DNA from: Bacillota bacterium
GTDB taxonomy: Bacteria; Bacillota; Dethiobacteria; DTU022
Reading direction: 5' to 3'
Assembly (NCBI GenBank): GCA_011389985.1
Contig: JAABTH010000018.1
Location: 1 to 39,123 of the forward strand
Length of the DNA: 39,123 nucleotides
A program made the position numbers and the translations under genes. Shown here one piece after another: positions 1-7,910 of the stretch; the first letter of the stretch is position 1; each line of letters starts with the position of its first letter. Under the pieces are notes generated by a model, which did not search any database, was not told the origin of the DNA, and worked only from the letters and a program-made list of their open reading frames with translations.

Positions 1-1643
1 GGTTGAACAAGATTCGTTTTATTGGCCCGGTTAAGTTCTATATTTAACACATAGCTGTTATTATTTTCAAGGGCATAACCTTGATAAGTAAATGTGTGCG
101 AAAAAATATCAACAGGCTGGTTTTGAGTCAACTCAATTAAAATAGAACGGGTATAATTGGTGGAAACTAAAATTCCCGCTAGCATCAAAATTATACCGAC
201 ATGAGCAAGGTAAGCTCCACTGAATTTTAACCCGCTGCGTAACCATACTTTTATAAGTAGAATTATATTTGTAAATAAGGCAAAGCCACACGCACCCAAA
301 TAAAGTAAATCTGTGATCGACTTAACCCCGGCAAAGTAAGCACCCAAACCAGCGATTACAGCAGTAAGCAGGGCGAACAGAAAATATCTGGAAATCTGAA
401 AAGAATTACTCTTTTTCCACCAAATCATTTCGATCAAACCTAATAACAACAGTATTACAAAAAATAAAGGAGCGTTAACACTGGTATAAAATGAACTATC
501 AACCATGGCAGGATTACCAAATATTCCAGTCAACAAAGGAGATATTGTGCCCAATAAAACTAAGGCTGCAATCATACAGAAGATAATCATACTTAGGCTA
601 AAACTGCCTGACCTCGAAAACGGAGAAATAATAAAACTTTTATCCTTGCCCATATCATTGTAACGCCAGGCAAATAAGATACCCGCCAATAGTGAAAATA
701 ATAATAAATATGATGTCAGCACATAAGTTAATTCATTTTCAGCAAATGCATGAACAGAGTAAGCTGACATAACCCCACTGCGAGTAAGAAAAGTAGCTAA
801 AATAACTAATAGATATGTACTAATGGCTAAAAGTAAATTGGAACGAATAAACTTATCTTTTTGTTTTTGGAGTATTAATCCATGCACCAATGCTGAGGCT
901 GTAAGCCAGGGTATTAACGAAGCATTTTCAACCGGATCCCAGCCCCAGTAACCGCCCCAGCCTAAAACCCGGTAAGCCCATACGCCACCGATCAATATAC
1001 CTGTTCCCAATAAGAGCCAGCCAATTAAAACCCAAAATTGACACCTGATCAACCCTTCGCGATAATCTTTATGATAAAGAGCTGCCAAAGCATAAGAATA
1101 GGGAACAAGTAGAAGTGCATAGCCGGCAAATATAATGGGCGGATGAACTACCATCCAAATGTCCATCAGAAGAGGGTTCATCCCACTACCGTCGGCAGGC
1201 AACCAATCTAATATTCTAAAAGGGCTGTCAAGAATTAACATAAGGATCAAAAAGGCCTGACCGGCCATAAAAACTGTCATCACCGCCGAACGCAGCTTTT
1301 GCTCGTTTTCAAGAACAAACAAACCTACGATCGCTCCGCAAAGAGCCCAAAAAAGATATGAGCCTTCCTGCCCAGCCCAAAAAGCAGAAATGAGGTAATG
1401 TAATTTTAGATGCAAGTCAGTATGATTGTAAACATAAGCGTATTGAAACTGATGGGTAAAAAGTAAATATAACAAAAAAGCAGAAGCAATAAATACGGCA
1501 AAGGCGTGTAAGTAGGCAGCATATATAGCAATATCTTCTATTTGATTAGCTTTTTGGTTTTTTGTATGCGCAGAAACAAAGAATAAAATCGCAGATCCCA
1601 AAACGGCTGCAAAGGCCAGATAAATTACAACATTGCCAAACAA
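1..1643 (-). CDS. ccmF: Cytochrome c biogenesis protein CcmF (C-terminus beyond window)
   Basis: Open on the minus strand from a TTG start at 1643 to the window edge without a stop, giving 547 N-terminal residues of a protein usually about 650 long. CcmF is a multi-span membrane protein of the haem lyase machinery that attaches haem to apocytochrome c on the outer face. Seen: many hydrophobic segments, HPPI at about residues 167-170, and the tryptophan-rich WWD haem-handling motif GWGGYWGWDPVENA at about 228-241. The TTG start is chosen because AAGGGG lies 8 nt upstream, the frame is closed by TGA a few codons earlier and no ATG lies between. It implies that the organism makes c-type cytochromes, although none is encoded in this window. 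Family assignment is firm; the TTG start is fairly sure. Confidence 0.92.
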   Translation of the reverse strand, partial: MFGNVVIYLAFAAVLGSAILFFVSAHTKNQKANQIEDIAIYAAYLHAFAVFIASAFLLYLLFTHQFQYAYVYNHTDLHLKLHYLISAFWAGQEGSYLFWALCGAIVGLFVLENEQKLRSAVMTVFMAGQAFLILMLILDSPFRILDWLPADGSGMNPLLMDIWMVVHPPIIFAGYALLLVPYSYALAALYHKDYREGLIRCQFWVLIGWLLLGTGILIGGVWAYRVLGWGGYWGWDPVENASLIPWLTASALVHGLILQKQKDKFIRSNLLLAISTYLLVILATFLTRSGVMSAYSVHAFAENELTYVLTSYLLLFSLLAGILFAWRYNDMGKDKSFIISPFSRSGSFSLSMIIFCMIAALVLLGTISPLLTGIFGNPAMVDSSFYTSVNAPLFFVILLLLGLIEMIWWKKSNSFQISRYFLFALLTAVIAGLGAYFAGVKSITDLLYLGACGFALFTNIILLIKVWLRSGLKFSGAYLAHVGIILMLAGILVSTNYTRSILIELTQNQPVDIFSHTFTYQGYALENNNSYVLNIELNRANKTNLVQ

Positions 1644-1979
1644 TATAACTACCCCTTTATTAGATCAAGTAAATTTAGATTAGACTGTAACTCTATGTGA
1701 CATAAGAGCATATACAAAATTCTCTTTTCATTAATCGCTAGCTTTTTTGAGCATATAATTGTCAATTATGGTACCCTTAAGAAAATTACCAGTTTTTTAT
1801 CCAAGGCATATAATACGTATCATTTAATTTATCATAAAAACTGTGATCTACAAAATAATATGTGGGTTTTTCAATAAGCTGACGGTTAACTACCCAAGCA
1901 GTGAGTAGCGCTGACTTTATCTACTGACTAGCTAATTGCTAATCAGGTGACTTAAATGCCCGGCCTTAATCCATTGCAA
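1644..1979. other. Intergenic region upstream of ccmF, no gene seen
   Basis: AT-rich stretch between ccmF and the half-permease gene. I see no convincing ORF or RNA gene. It should hold the ccmF promoter; a TTGACA hexamer reads on the minus strand at 1765-1760 within a small dyad, but no good -10 sits 16-18 nt downstream of it. The right end carries the hairpin described separately. Confidence 0.5.
1755..1769. promoter_or_regulatory. Small perfect dyad upstream of ccmF (possible operator)
   Basis: ATAATTG-T-CAATTAT is a perfect inverted repeat with 7-bp arms about 110 nt upstream of the ccmF start, and a TTGACA hexamer overlaps it on the minus strand. The ten bases ATAATTGTCA recur in the fdhE leader at 35000-35009. 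Seen directly; a regulatory role is a guess, and such AT-rich dyads can occur by chance. Confidence 0.25.
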
Positions 1980-2002
1980 TTAAAGGTTTGAATGCCGGGC
2001 AT
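1956..2002 (-). terminator. Hairpin overlapping the end of the half-permease gene
   Basis: ATGCCCGGC (1956-1964) pairs perfectly with GCCGGGCAT (1994-2002) around a 29-nt loop that contains the stop codon at 1980-1982. On the minus strand the stem is followed only by TTTAAG, so this is at best a weak intrinsic terminator. It would close the ArsR-controlled operon before ccmF. Confidence 0.4.
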
Positions 2003-2510
2003 AGATCTCTGACTGCTCCGTTTTCGTGATTATTCTACTGATCAACAAAGCCATGACAATAATGCCCACCACACTGATTACCCAGCGGGTTAAGGCAAAC
2101 TGGCTGCCAAGCGCAGTTATTTCAAAAAGTACCATCGGAATTTTCATCGTTGACCATGCACCGAGAAATATAAGAACGTTGCTGAATTTAACTCCTTTTT
2201 GAATCATAATTGCGGCCAGCGGAAAGGCAGCGTAAAGCGGACCTGCAGCGGCAGCGCCGAGTAGGATACTGAAGCTGATTCCGACTATTCCCGATTTTTC
2301 GCCCATAAAGCGCATAAACTGTTCGCGGGGCACCCAGACATCAAGCAGGCCAATGAGCAGGAAGATAGGCGGCAGAATAGCAAGCATCTGTAATATATTT
2401 GCCCTTGTATTAGTAAATATCTTTAATCCCAAATCTGGGTTATAAAGAATAATTCCCAGATCAATAATTACAACTAGGATCAATAATATATATGGTTTAA
2501 TTAGTTTCAT
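1980..2510 (-). CDS. Half-size permease, DUF318/YraQ-type (second half-gene)
   Basis: 176 residues with about five hydrophobic segments. It resembles one repeat of the COG0701/DUF318 predicted permease family (ArsP/YraQ group). That family normally has one longer chain with two related halves, like the complete paralogue two genes upstream. The start ATG overlaps the stop of the preceding half-gene in ATGA and is preceded by GGGGTGG, so the two halves are translationally coupled and probably form a heterodimer. A conserved-looking loop, LGAAAAGPLYAAFPLAA, lies at about residues 84-100. The substrate is unknown; the ArsR context suggests a metalloid or metal. Family call good, function open. 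Confidence 0.7.
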   Translation of the reverse strand: MKLIKPYILLILVVIIDLGIILYNPDLGLKIFTNTRANILQMLAILPPIFLLIGLLDVWVPREQFMRFMGEKSGIVGISFSILLGAAAAGPLYAAFPLAAIMIQKGVKFSNVLIFLGAWSTMKIPMVLFEITALGSQFALTRWVISVVGIIVMALLISRIITKTEQSEIYARHSNL

Positions 2511-2986
2511 CTGAGCACCACCCCGATGATTATTGCTGCCACAAAGGAAAACAGATAAGCAAAACCGTTACGCAAAAGAGTTTCTTTCCAGCCAAAATAT
2601 TTCGCTTCCAGAGGAGCAGTAACAGTTCCAACCATAGTTAATGTTGATACAAACACGGCAATCTGCATTATACCGGCACCACTATCTAAAAGTGAAGCAG
2701 CCATAGGATAGGCCACAAAAGCGGGAATAAGGGTGATTGCTCCGAAAAGCGAGGTCAAAAACATCCCCCAGGTACCTGTATTCTGGCCAAGCACCCTGGT
2801 GACCAGATCGGGTGATAAGACTGCCAGCATTAAACCAATCAGGGCAAGAACTCCGGCCAGAGCCGGCAGAATATTGATAAAGGCTTTCCAAGATTTCGTC
2901 AACGCCATTTTTGTTTTTTTACGATCCCGGAAAAATGAGTAGCTTAATAAAGTTAAAGCAAGAATGTAAAGAATAACTTCAAACAA
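2507..2986 (-). CDS. Half-size permease, DUF318/YraQ-type (first half-gene)
   Basis: About 159 residues and four or five membrane segments, partner of the half-gene that follows with a 4-nt overlap. A GTG at 2995 is in frame, but AGGAGA lies directly against it; the TTG at 2986 is 9 nt from AGGAGA and fits better, giving a start MFEVILYILAL. The segment GAITLIPAFVAYPMAASLL resembles the corresponding loop of the other half (AAAAGPLYAAFPLAAIMI), which supports an ancient duplicated fold. It probably assembles with its partner into one transporter. Substrate unknown. Confidence 0.68.
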   Translation of the reverse strand: MFEVILYILALTLLSYSFFRDRKKTKMALTKSWKAFINILPALAGVLALIGLMLAVLSPDLVTRVLGQNTGTWGMFLTSLFGAITLIPAFVAYPMAASLLDSGAGIMQIAVFVSTLTMVGTVTAPLEAKYFGWKETLLRNGFAYLFSFVAAIIIGVVLR

Positions 2987-3072
2987 GATTGCCACTCTCC
3001 TGTATTATATTTACTGCGTAACTTATTAAAATAACAGGTGCGAAATCGTTTACTTTATAAGCTTGATTCAGC

Positions 3073-3103
3073 GAGGCTCCCCAACTATTAGCAAGGGAGC
3101 CTC
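3073..3103 (-). terminator. Hairpin between full permease and half-permease genes
   Basis: GAGGCTCCC (3073-3081) pairs perfectly with GGGAGCCTC (3095-3103) over a 13-nt loop. There is no U-run on either strand. It may act as an RNA processing or stability element, or as partial attenuation inside the operon, rather than as a full intrinsic terminator. Confidence 0.4.
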
Positions 3104-3124
3104 TGAAATAGATTATACACTGCC

Positions 3125-4300
3125 TTATAAAACATAATTACCAAAAACCATCCCTGATGCTGTGGCCATGACCACAACTAAGAAAACAAATACAACTGTT
3201 TTTTGTGTACCAAGGACAGATCGAATAACCAGCATATTCGGCAGACTGAGCGCCGGCCCGGCTAAAAGCAAAGCTAAAGCCGGTCCTTTGCCCATACCTG
3301 CACCGAGCAGACCCTGCAAAATAGGAATTTCAGTAAGGGTTGCAAAATACATAAAGGCGCCTACCACCGAAGCAACCAGGTTAGCCCGCAGGCTGTTGCC
3401 GCCAACAAGCACTTCAATATAACGCACAGGAATGAGCCCGGCGTCACTTCCAGGACGCCCCATCAGGAGACCGGCAACCAGCACCCCGGCAAAGAGCAGG
3501 GGCAGAATCTGCTTGGCGAAATCCCAGGTAGTATTTACCCAGTCTTTGCGCTCTTCCTGTTTAAACCACTTAACCAGGATAAAGGCAAGAAAAGTGAGTA
3601 AAGCGATAACCACCGGCCATTTTACAGTGTAAAGAGCGTTATAGATACCAACTGGTTCAGCAGGCTGGCTTAAAGTGGCAAAGATCAGAATTAAAACAAG
3701 GGTTAGGAAAAATAGGATATTCTGGCCCGGGCTGCGGGTTTCACTTTCGTCTTCATCCATGCCGGCCATCTGCGATGCCAGGCGGTTTTGATCGTCTTTG
3801 CGATAAAAAAAAGCCATCAGCAAACCGATCACTACTGCAAAAATTACCGCTCCTACAGCCCTGGCCAAACCAAGTTCCCAGCCAAGCACCCGGGCAGTCA
3901 GGACAATAGCCAATACATTAATGGCCGGGCCGGAATAAAGGAATGCACATGCCGGTCCTATACCGGCCCCCCGCCGGTAAATTCCGCTGAAAAGCGGTAA
4001 AACGGTGCAGGAGCAAACGGCGAGGATTGTTCCGGATACAGAGGCCACTGAATAAGCAACGATCCGGCTGGCTCCACTACCGAAATATTTGATTACCGCT
4101 CCCTGCGATATAAAATTGGCGATCGCGCCGGCAATGAAAAAGGCGGGAATTAAACAGAACAGAACATGTTCCCGGGCATATTCCTGCAGCAGGTGAAAAG
4201 CTTCAATAATCGCCCCACCGACTAAAGGGCTTCCAAAGGGTATAAAGTAAGCAGCTAAAAATACAGCCACAATGAGTATTAATTTTTGATATTCTTTCAT
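3125..4300 (-). CDS. ArsP/YraQ-type permease (DUF318, COG0701)
   Basis: 391 residues, about ten membrane segments, the usual length for the two-repeat permease family that includes ArsP organoarsenical exporters. Seen: the CSCTVLPLFSGIYRRGAG motif typical of the family in the first repeat (about residues 96-113), a matching TLTEIPILQGLLGAGMGKG segment in the second repeat, and a charged cytoplasmic linker near residue 180. Start ATG with AGGAGA upstream. It lies downstream of an ArsR repressor and a CxxC mini-thioredoxin, a common anaerobe arrangement. Export of a metalloid, organoarsenical or metal is likely, but the exact substrate cannot be read from the sequence. Confidence 0.82.
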   Translation of the reverse strand: MKEYQKLILIVAVFLAAYFIPFGSPLVGGAIIEAFHLLQEYAREHVLFCLIPAFFIAGAIANFISQGAVIKYFGSGASRIVAYSVASVSGTILAVCSCTVLPLFSGIYRRGAGIGPACAFLYSGPAINVLAIVLTARVLGWELGLARAVGAVIFAVVIGLLMAFFYRKDDQNRLASQMAGMDEDESETRSPGQNILFFLTLVLILIFATLSQPAEPVGIYNALYTVKWPVVIALLTFLAFILVKWFKQEERKDWVNTTWDFAKQILPLLFAGVLVAGLLMGRPGSDAGLIPVRYIEVLVGGNSLRANLVASVVGAFMYFATLTEIPILQGLLGAGMGKGPALALLLAGPALSLPNMLVIRSVLGTQKTVVFVFLVVVMATASGMVFGNYVL

Positions 4301-4353
4301 TGCATGTTCATCTCCTAAGCATAAACGGCTAAATCTTTACAAAGATTTTATGG

Positions 4354-4593
4354 TTAGAGCTCCTGCTTGATCATTTCTTTGATTTCTTCCGGTTTTAATA
4401 CTTTCCCAGCTGCTTTTACCTTTTCGTTGATCACAAGCGCCGGGGTCAGCATAACGTCATACTGCATAATTTCATTCATTTTAGTCACTTTTTGGACATC
4501 AGCAGCAACATTTAGTTCATCAAGGGCGTTGACCGTCTCTCTCTCCAAAGCCTGGCACTTTGTGCACCCAGTCCCCAATATTTTAATAATCAT
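4354..4593 (-). CDS. Mini-thioredoxin (small redox-active disulfide protein)
   Basis: 79 residues, a thioredoxin-fold protein of the redox-active disulfide type (TIGR00412-like). Seen: an N-terminal beta strand followed by GTGCTKCQAL, a CxxC active site at residues 10-13, and the cis-Pro segment MLTPALVIN typical of thioredoxin folds. Cytoplasmic, with no signal. Its position between an ArsR repressor and a DUF318 permease suggests it reduces or hands over a thiol-reactive ion or a disulfide for that transporter, which is inference from context. Start ATG has GAAGGAG upstream. Confidence 0.85.
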   Translation of the reverse strand: MIIKILGTGCTKCQALERETVNALDELNVAADVQKVTKMNEIMQYDVMLTPALVINEKVKAAGKVLKPEEIKEMIKQEL

Positions 4594-4625
4594 TTATTAA
4601 CAACTCCTTCTTCATTATTATCAAG

Positions 4626-4841
4626 CTAGCGCATTGGGCCTTGCATTTTTTTACTTCTACGATCATGATTCTGCAGCAGCAGGTGCTGCTGCGGGGTAAG
4701 CAGCTCACCATCTTCATATTGTTCTTTAAAATAGTAGATACAGTCCTTACCATCATTATAATCTTCAATTACTTTTTTAAAACGCAAACAATAACCGGGT
4801 GTGCTCTGTTTATCTAGCAATCCACATGTTGAACAATCCAT
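4626..4841 (-). CDS. Small cysteine-containing protein of unknown function
   Basis: 71 residues, starting MDCSTCGLL with a CxxC pair, then Cys at about residues 18 and 34, and a hydrophilic, basic C-terminus with a QQHLLLQNH stretch. I do not recognise a family. A GGGGGTGA ribosome site precedes the ATG, and the gene sits 33 nt downstream of arsR, so it is likely real and co-expressed. The four Cys could bind a metal or metalloid, for example as a chaperone or sensor for the permease downstream. That is only inference from composition and place. Confidence 0.6.
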   Translation of the reverse strand: MDCSTCGLLDKQSTPGYCLRFKKVIEDYNDGKDCIYYFKEQYEDGELLTPQQHLLLQNHDRRSKKMQGPMR

Positions 4842-4874
4842 TAAATCACCCCCATTGAATGCTTAATAGCTTAT

Positions 4875-5186
4875 TTACCCAACCATAGCAGATTTTTCCT
4901 GTAGCTGTTTTCTAAGAATATCTGAAGCAAGATCAATAATTTTAAAAAGTCTTGGATCAGTAACCCAATAGATAACCTTAAGGCCTTCCTTTCTTGTTCT
5001 TACCAGTCCTTCTTTTTTAAGAACAGCCAGATGACGAGAAATATTAGGTTGTTCTTTTTCCAGTGTAGGTGTTATTTCGCAAACACATTTTTCGCCTGTA
5101 CGCAGTAATTCAAGAATTTGCATCCGGGTTGGATGCGCCATTGCTTTAAACATTTCCGCCTCTAATAGATACTGTTTATCTGCCAT
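4875..5186 (-). CDS. ArsR/SmtB-family metal(loid)-responsive repressor
   Basis: 103 residues, winged-helix repressor. Seen: FKAMAHPTRMQILELL at the N-terminus, the metal-binding CVC pair at residues 34 and 36 in the position of the ArsR ELCVCDL motif, and the recognition helix QPNISRHLAVLKKEGLV. An upstream in-frame ATG at 5204 would add six residues, but the GGGAGGTG ribosome site lies inside that stretch and points to the ATG at 5186. It probably represses its own operon, which carries the 71-residue protein, the mini-thioredoxin and the permeases, and is released when As(III), Sb(III) or a related ion binds the thiols. Confidence 0.9.
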   Translation of the reverse strand: MADKQYLLEAEMFKAMAHPTRMQILELLRTGEKCVCEITPTLEKEQPNISRHLAVLKKEGLVRTRKEGLKVIYWVTDPRLFKIIDLASDILRKQLQEKSAMVG

Positions 5187-5231
5187 TTTGCACCTCCCGA
5201 ACATGTGAATTACATGAAATAAGTGATTAAC

Positions 5232-5279
5232 TATATTCCTTTATATGAATATAATAACTTTGTTCAGTGTTTTTTTCAA
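5232..5279 (-). promoter_or_regulatory. arsR promoter with overlapping operator
   Basis: On the minus strand TTGAAA (5279-5274) is followed after 17 nt by TATTAT (5256-5251). A perfect inverted repeat with 7-bp arms, TATATTC-N8-GAATATA (5232-5253), overlaps the -10 and the expected start point. This is the usual place for an ArsR repressor site, so autoregulation is likely. Confidence 0.65.
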
Positions 5280-5309
5280 CCCCTTAAATCGATTTGCAGC
5301 ATTAATTTA

Positions 5310-5357
5310 TAAAATAAAAGACAGAATGCCGGTTGCTGCCGTAACAATTCTGCCTTT
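5310..5357 (-). terminator. Intrinsic terminator of the lemA/DUF2207 operon
   Basis: On the minus strand AAAGGCAGAAT and ATTCTGTCTTT form an 11-bp stem with one G-U pair (5347-5357 with 5317-5327), followed by TATTTTAT. It lies just past the DUF2207 stop. In the plus sense the same position is an A-C mismatch, which fits a minus-strand signal. Confidence 0.7.
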
Positions 5358-5399
5358 AAATAACTATTTCATGTTTTATATTATCTCGGGACAGCCGAC

Positions 5400-7232
5400 T
5401 TAGCGAGCACCGCCACCACCGCCCCCACCGCCGCCGCCTCCACCGCCGGAGAAACCACCTCCACCACCGGAACCGGAAGATGAAGCTGAGCGAAAAGCGC
5501 TTTTAAAAGACTGCTCCATCGATGATGTAACTGAGTTAAACCTTGCTGGGTTAGCAGCAAAAGCGCCATAAGCCGGCCAGGCCATGTAATTATTATCTCT
5601 TAAGTCGGGATAAACAACTTGAAGCTGATCCATAACCTCTTTCGCCACACCCATGACTACGGCATAGACCAGGTAATGTTCCCATACTATCAAGGAGGGC
5701 ACGGTAGATCGATCGAGCCTCGAAAAATGCTGCAAAAACTTCTTAAAAGCTTTCCACTTGGCATATTGATCGGCCCCGTAAGGAGTAAGCCGTTTCATAA
5801 GAGCAAAAGCAACAATCATTAATGGACCGAAGATAAAAGCGATCATTCCTGTAACAAACATATCGAGTAATATAAGCGGTATGCCAATTACTGTAAATGC
5901 AATGCCGATGATAATACCAGGCCAAAATGTTCCCCTGAAAAATTTATGCTTTCCAGTCGCATCTTTAATACTTTCTGCCCAGCTTTTATAAAACTTATAG
6001 GTGTTTTCTTTTCTTTTTTTACCGTAATCCTCAATCTCCTGAAAAGTTGTTCCCTCAGGGCTGTAACCAGCGACATCGCTAAAAATAAACGAATGCAGAT
6101 GCTGTTCATGTTTCTTCAGGCTATCCTTACCTTCAGTTGGAATTACCCGGTAGTCAGTAAATTCTTTCTTGAATATTAAGCCTCGAACGCCCTTGTATTC
6201 TTCAAATTTGAGATGTCCCCGACGGGCCAGATCCATTACGGTTGCCGTAAAATCTTCGGGCCCGGTTCTACCCATCCTGACAAGATAGCCTGCTTCAGCC
6301 GGAGAATATTCTCCGGGTAAATCCCGGAAGTAATCACCCTTGTAGGCGTCAGGATGTCGTTTCGATTTAACCAGTGTAATAACGTAGTAAATGAGCAACC
6401 CAAGTAAAATCACAGGCCCAAGTATAAAATCAATTCTGGAAAGCGTTCTTTTTAAATTTGCCTCACGGGCCCATTTTTCTTCATCGGCCAGCATTCCGGG
6501 TAAACCGTCTTTGCCGGTATAATTTTCTGAGTCGGGCACAAGGCGCTGTGGAAATGCAACACGGCCTTCTAAAAATGTTTTTGCAGGAAGACCTTCTATC
6601 ACCCATTCTACAGTAGCCGCATCGACAATAGCCACAGAACCGTAGAGTGGACCATGCCCCCATGCCTTTATTTCATCTAGATCTGCGCCTTCAGGAAGAA
6701 ACAGAGTAACCCTGGCGTAATCAGTTTTTTCACCCCATTCTTCCCCAATGAACTGCCAGTAAAGTTCTGCAGTATCATTGTGGACCTGAACGGCATTATC
6801 AACAATATATGCTATGGTAAAGATTCGGTCTTCGTTATAAGCTTCAAAACTCCAGTCAATATAGACCTGGTCAGGCTTGTATTCTACGTAATATATTCCC
6901 GGTATATCCTGGGTGCCAACGGGCATCTCACTGTATTGTACGCCACCTTCACTTACACTAACATCACTGATTTGGGTATTGTTTTTTAAATAAATATAAG
7001 ACCAGGCTCCGCGGTAACGGCCGTCAAAACGAAAAGTGCGTTCTTCAACAACTGCCATTGAGCCATCGGGTCTTATTTCTGCTTCAATAATCACTGACGG
7101 AAAATAAAAGGAGCGGTCATCCTGCGCGCCAGCTCCAGCCGGAAAGGCACAGTATACCGCTGAAATTATCATTAAGAATAGTATTACACTGTAAAGTATT
7201 TTAACAGTTCTTTTATCTGCTATATTTTTCAT
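5400..7232 (-). CDS. DUF2207 membrane protein with poly-Gly tail
   Basis: 610 residues. Seen: an N-terminal signal segment (about residues 8-35), an extracytoplasmic beta-rich DUF2207 domain (about 40-240), a membrane helix at about 270-290, a cytoplasmic region, a paired helical hairpin near 435-485, and a very glycine-rich C-terminus (about 580-610). This layout (signal, DUF2207, helices, low-complexity tail often Gly-rich) is typical of the family. Function unknown; members often pair with lemA, as here, where lemA lies 12 nt upstream in the same operon. An envelope role is likely. The Gly tail is coded by mixed GGN codons, so it is selected and not a simple triplet slippage tract. Confidence 0.85.
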   Translation of the reverse strand: MKNIADKRTVKILYSVILFLMIISAVYCAFPAGAGAQDDRSFYFPSVIIEAEIRPDGSMAVVEERTFRFDGRYRGAWSYIYLKNNTQISDVSVSEGGVQYSEMPVGTQDIPGIYYVEYKPDQVYIDWSFEAYNEDRIFTIAYIVDNAVQVHNDTAELYWQFIGEEWGEKTDYARVTLFLPEGADLDEIKAWGHGPLYGSVAIVDAATVEWVIEGLPAKTFLEGRVAFPQRLVPDSENYTGKDGLPGMLADEEKWAREANLKRTLSRIDFILGPVILLGLLIYYVITLVKSKRHPDAYKGDYFRDLPGEYSPAEAGYLVRMGRTGPEDFTATVMDLARRGHLKFEEYKGVRGLIFKKEFTDYRVIPTEGKDSLKKHEQHLHSFIFSDVAGYSPEGTTFQEIEDYGKKRKENTYKFYKSWAESIKDATGKHKFFRGTFWPGIIIGIAFTVIGIPLILLDMFVTGMIAFIFGPLMIVAFALMKRLTPYGADQYAKWKAFKKFLQHFSRLDRSTVPSLIVWEHYLVYAVVMGVAKEVMDQLQVVYPDLRDNNYMAWPAYGAFAANPARFNSVTSSMEQSFKSAFRSASSSGSGGGGGFSGGGGGGGGGGGGGAR

Positions 7233-7244
7233 TCCTTAGTGCCC

Positions 7245-7796
7245 CTAAAATTCAACTTTTACTGCTTCACGGGCAGCCGCTTCTTCATCAAGATTAAAGT
7301 ATTCTTCTTTATGGAAACCGAACATACCAGCTACCAACACTGTTGGGAAACGCTGAATAGTAGTGTTATAGGTCATTACAGTGTCATTATAAAACTGTCT
7401 TGAAAAAGCAATTTTGCCTTCCGTATTAGTCAGTTCATCTTGCAATTGGCGGAAATTGGCATCTGCTTTCAGCTCTGGATAACTTTCAGCAACAGCGAAA
7501 AGTGATTTTAACGCACCGGAAAGCATGTTTTCAGCACCGGCCTGTTCATTCACATCCTTGGCCTGAATCGCCATATTACGAGCCTGCGTTACTTTCTCAA
7601 AAGTTTCCTTCTCATGAGAAGCATAACCTTTTACTGTATTAACAAGGTTTGGAATAAGATCATAACGCCTTTTCAACTGCACTTCAATCTGTGCCCAGGC
7701 ATTTCTTATCCGCTGGCGCAGTGTCACCAGACGATTGTATATGCCAATTAATGACACTACAATCAGACCAATTATACCGATTACTATCCACAGCAT
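7245..7796 (-). CDS. lemA: LemA family protein
   Basis: 183 residues, normal LemA length. Seen: an N-terminal membrane anchor (about residues 2-20), then the family signature IRNAWAQIEVQLKRRYDLIP with NLVNTVKGYASHE, a long helical body, and the C-terminal FHKEEYFNLDEE. LemA proteins are membrane-anchored helical-bundle proteins of unknown biochemical role, often next to DUF2207 or M48 peptidase genes. Start ATG with AAGGAG 9-10 nt upstream. Co-transcribed with the DUF2207 gene, so the two probably act together in the envelope. Confidence 0.92.
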   Translation of the reverse strand: MLWIVIGIIGLIVVSLIGIYNRLVTLRQRIRNAWAQIEVQLKRRYDLIPNLVNTVKGYASHEKETFEKVTQARNMAIQAKDVNEQAGAENMLSGALKSLFAVAESYPELKADANFRQLQDELTNTEGKIAFSRQFYNDTVMTYNTTIQRFPTVLVAGMFGFHKEEYFNLDEEAAAREAVKVEF

Positions 7797-7910
7797 TTAC
7801 TTCATCTCCTTAAAAATTAAATGGCTTTGCTATCAAGATATGTTCAATAGGTATTTATTCGTAATCTTTATGACTTTTCCTGCACCGAATTTAGGGTGAA
7901 ATATAATTTA

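Noticed and set aside
5381-5569. 62-codon ORF rich in Val/Ala on the minus strand
   Set aside because: Another frame of the Gly-rich tail of the DUF2207 gene.
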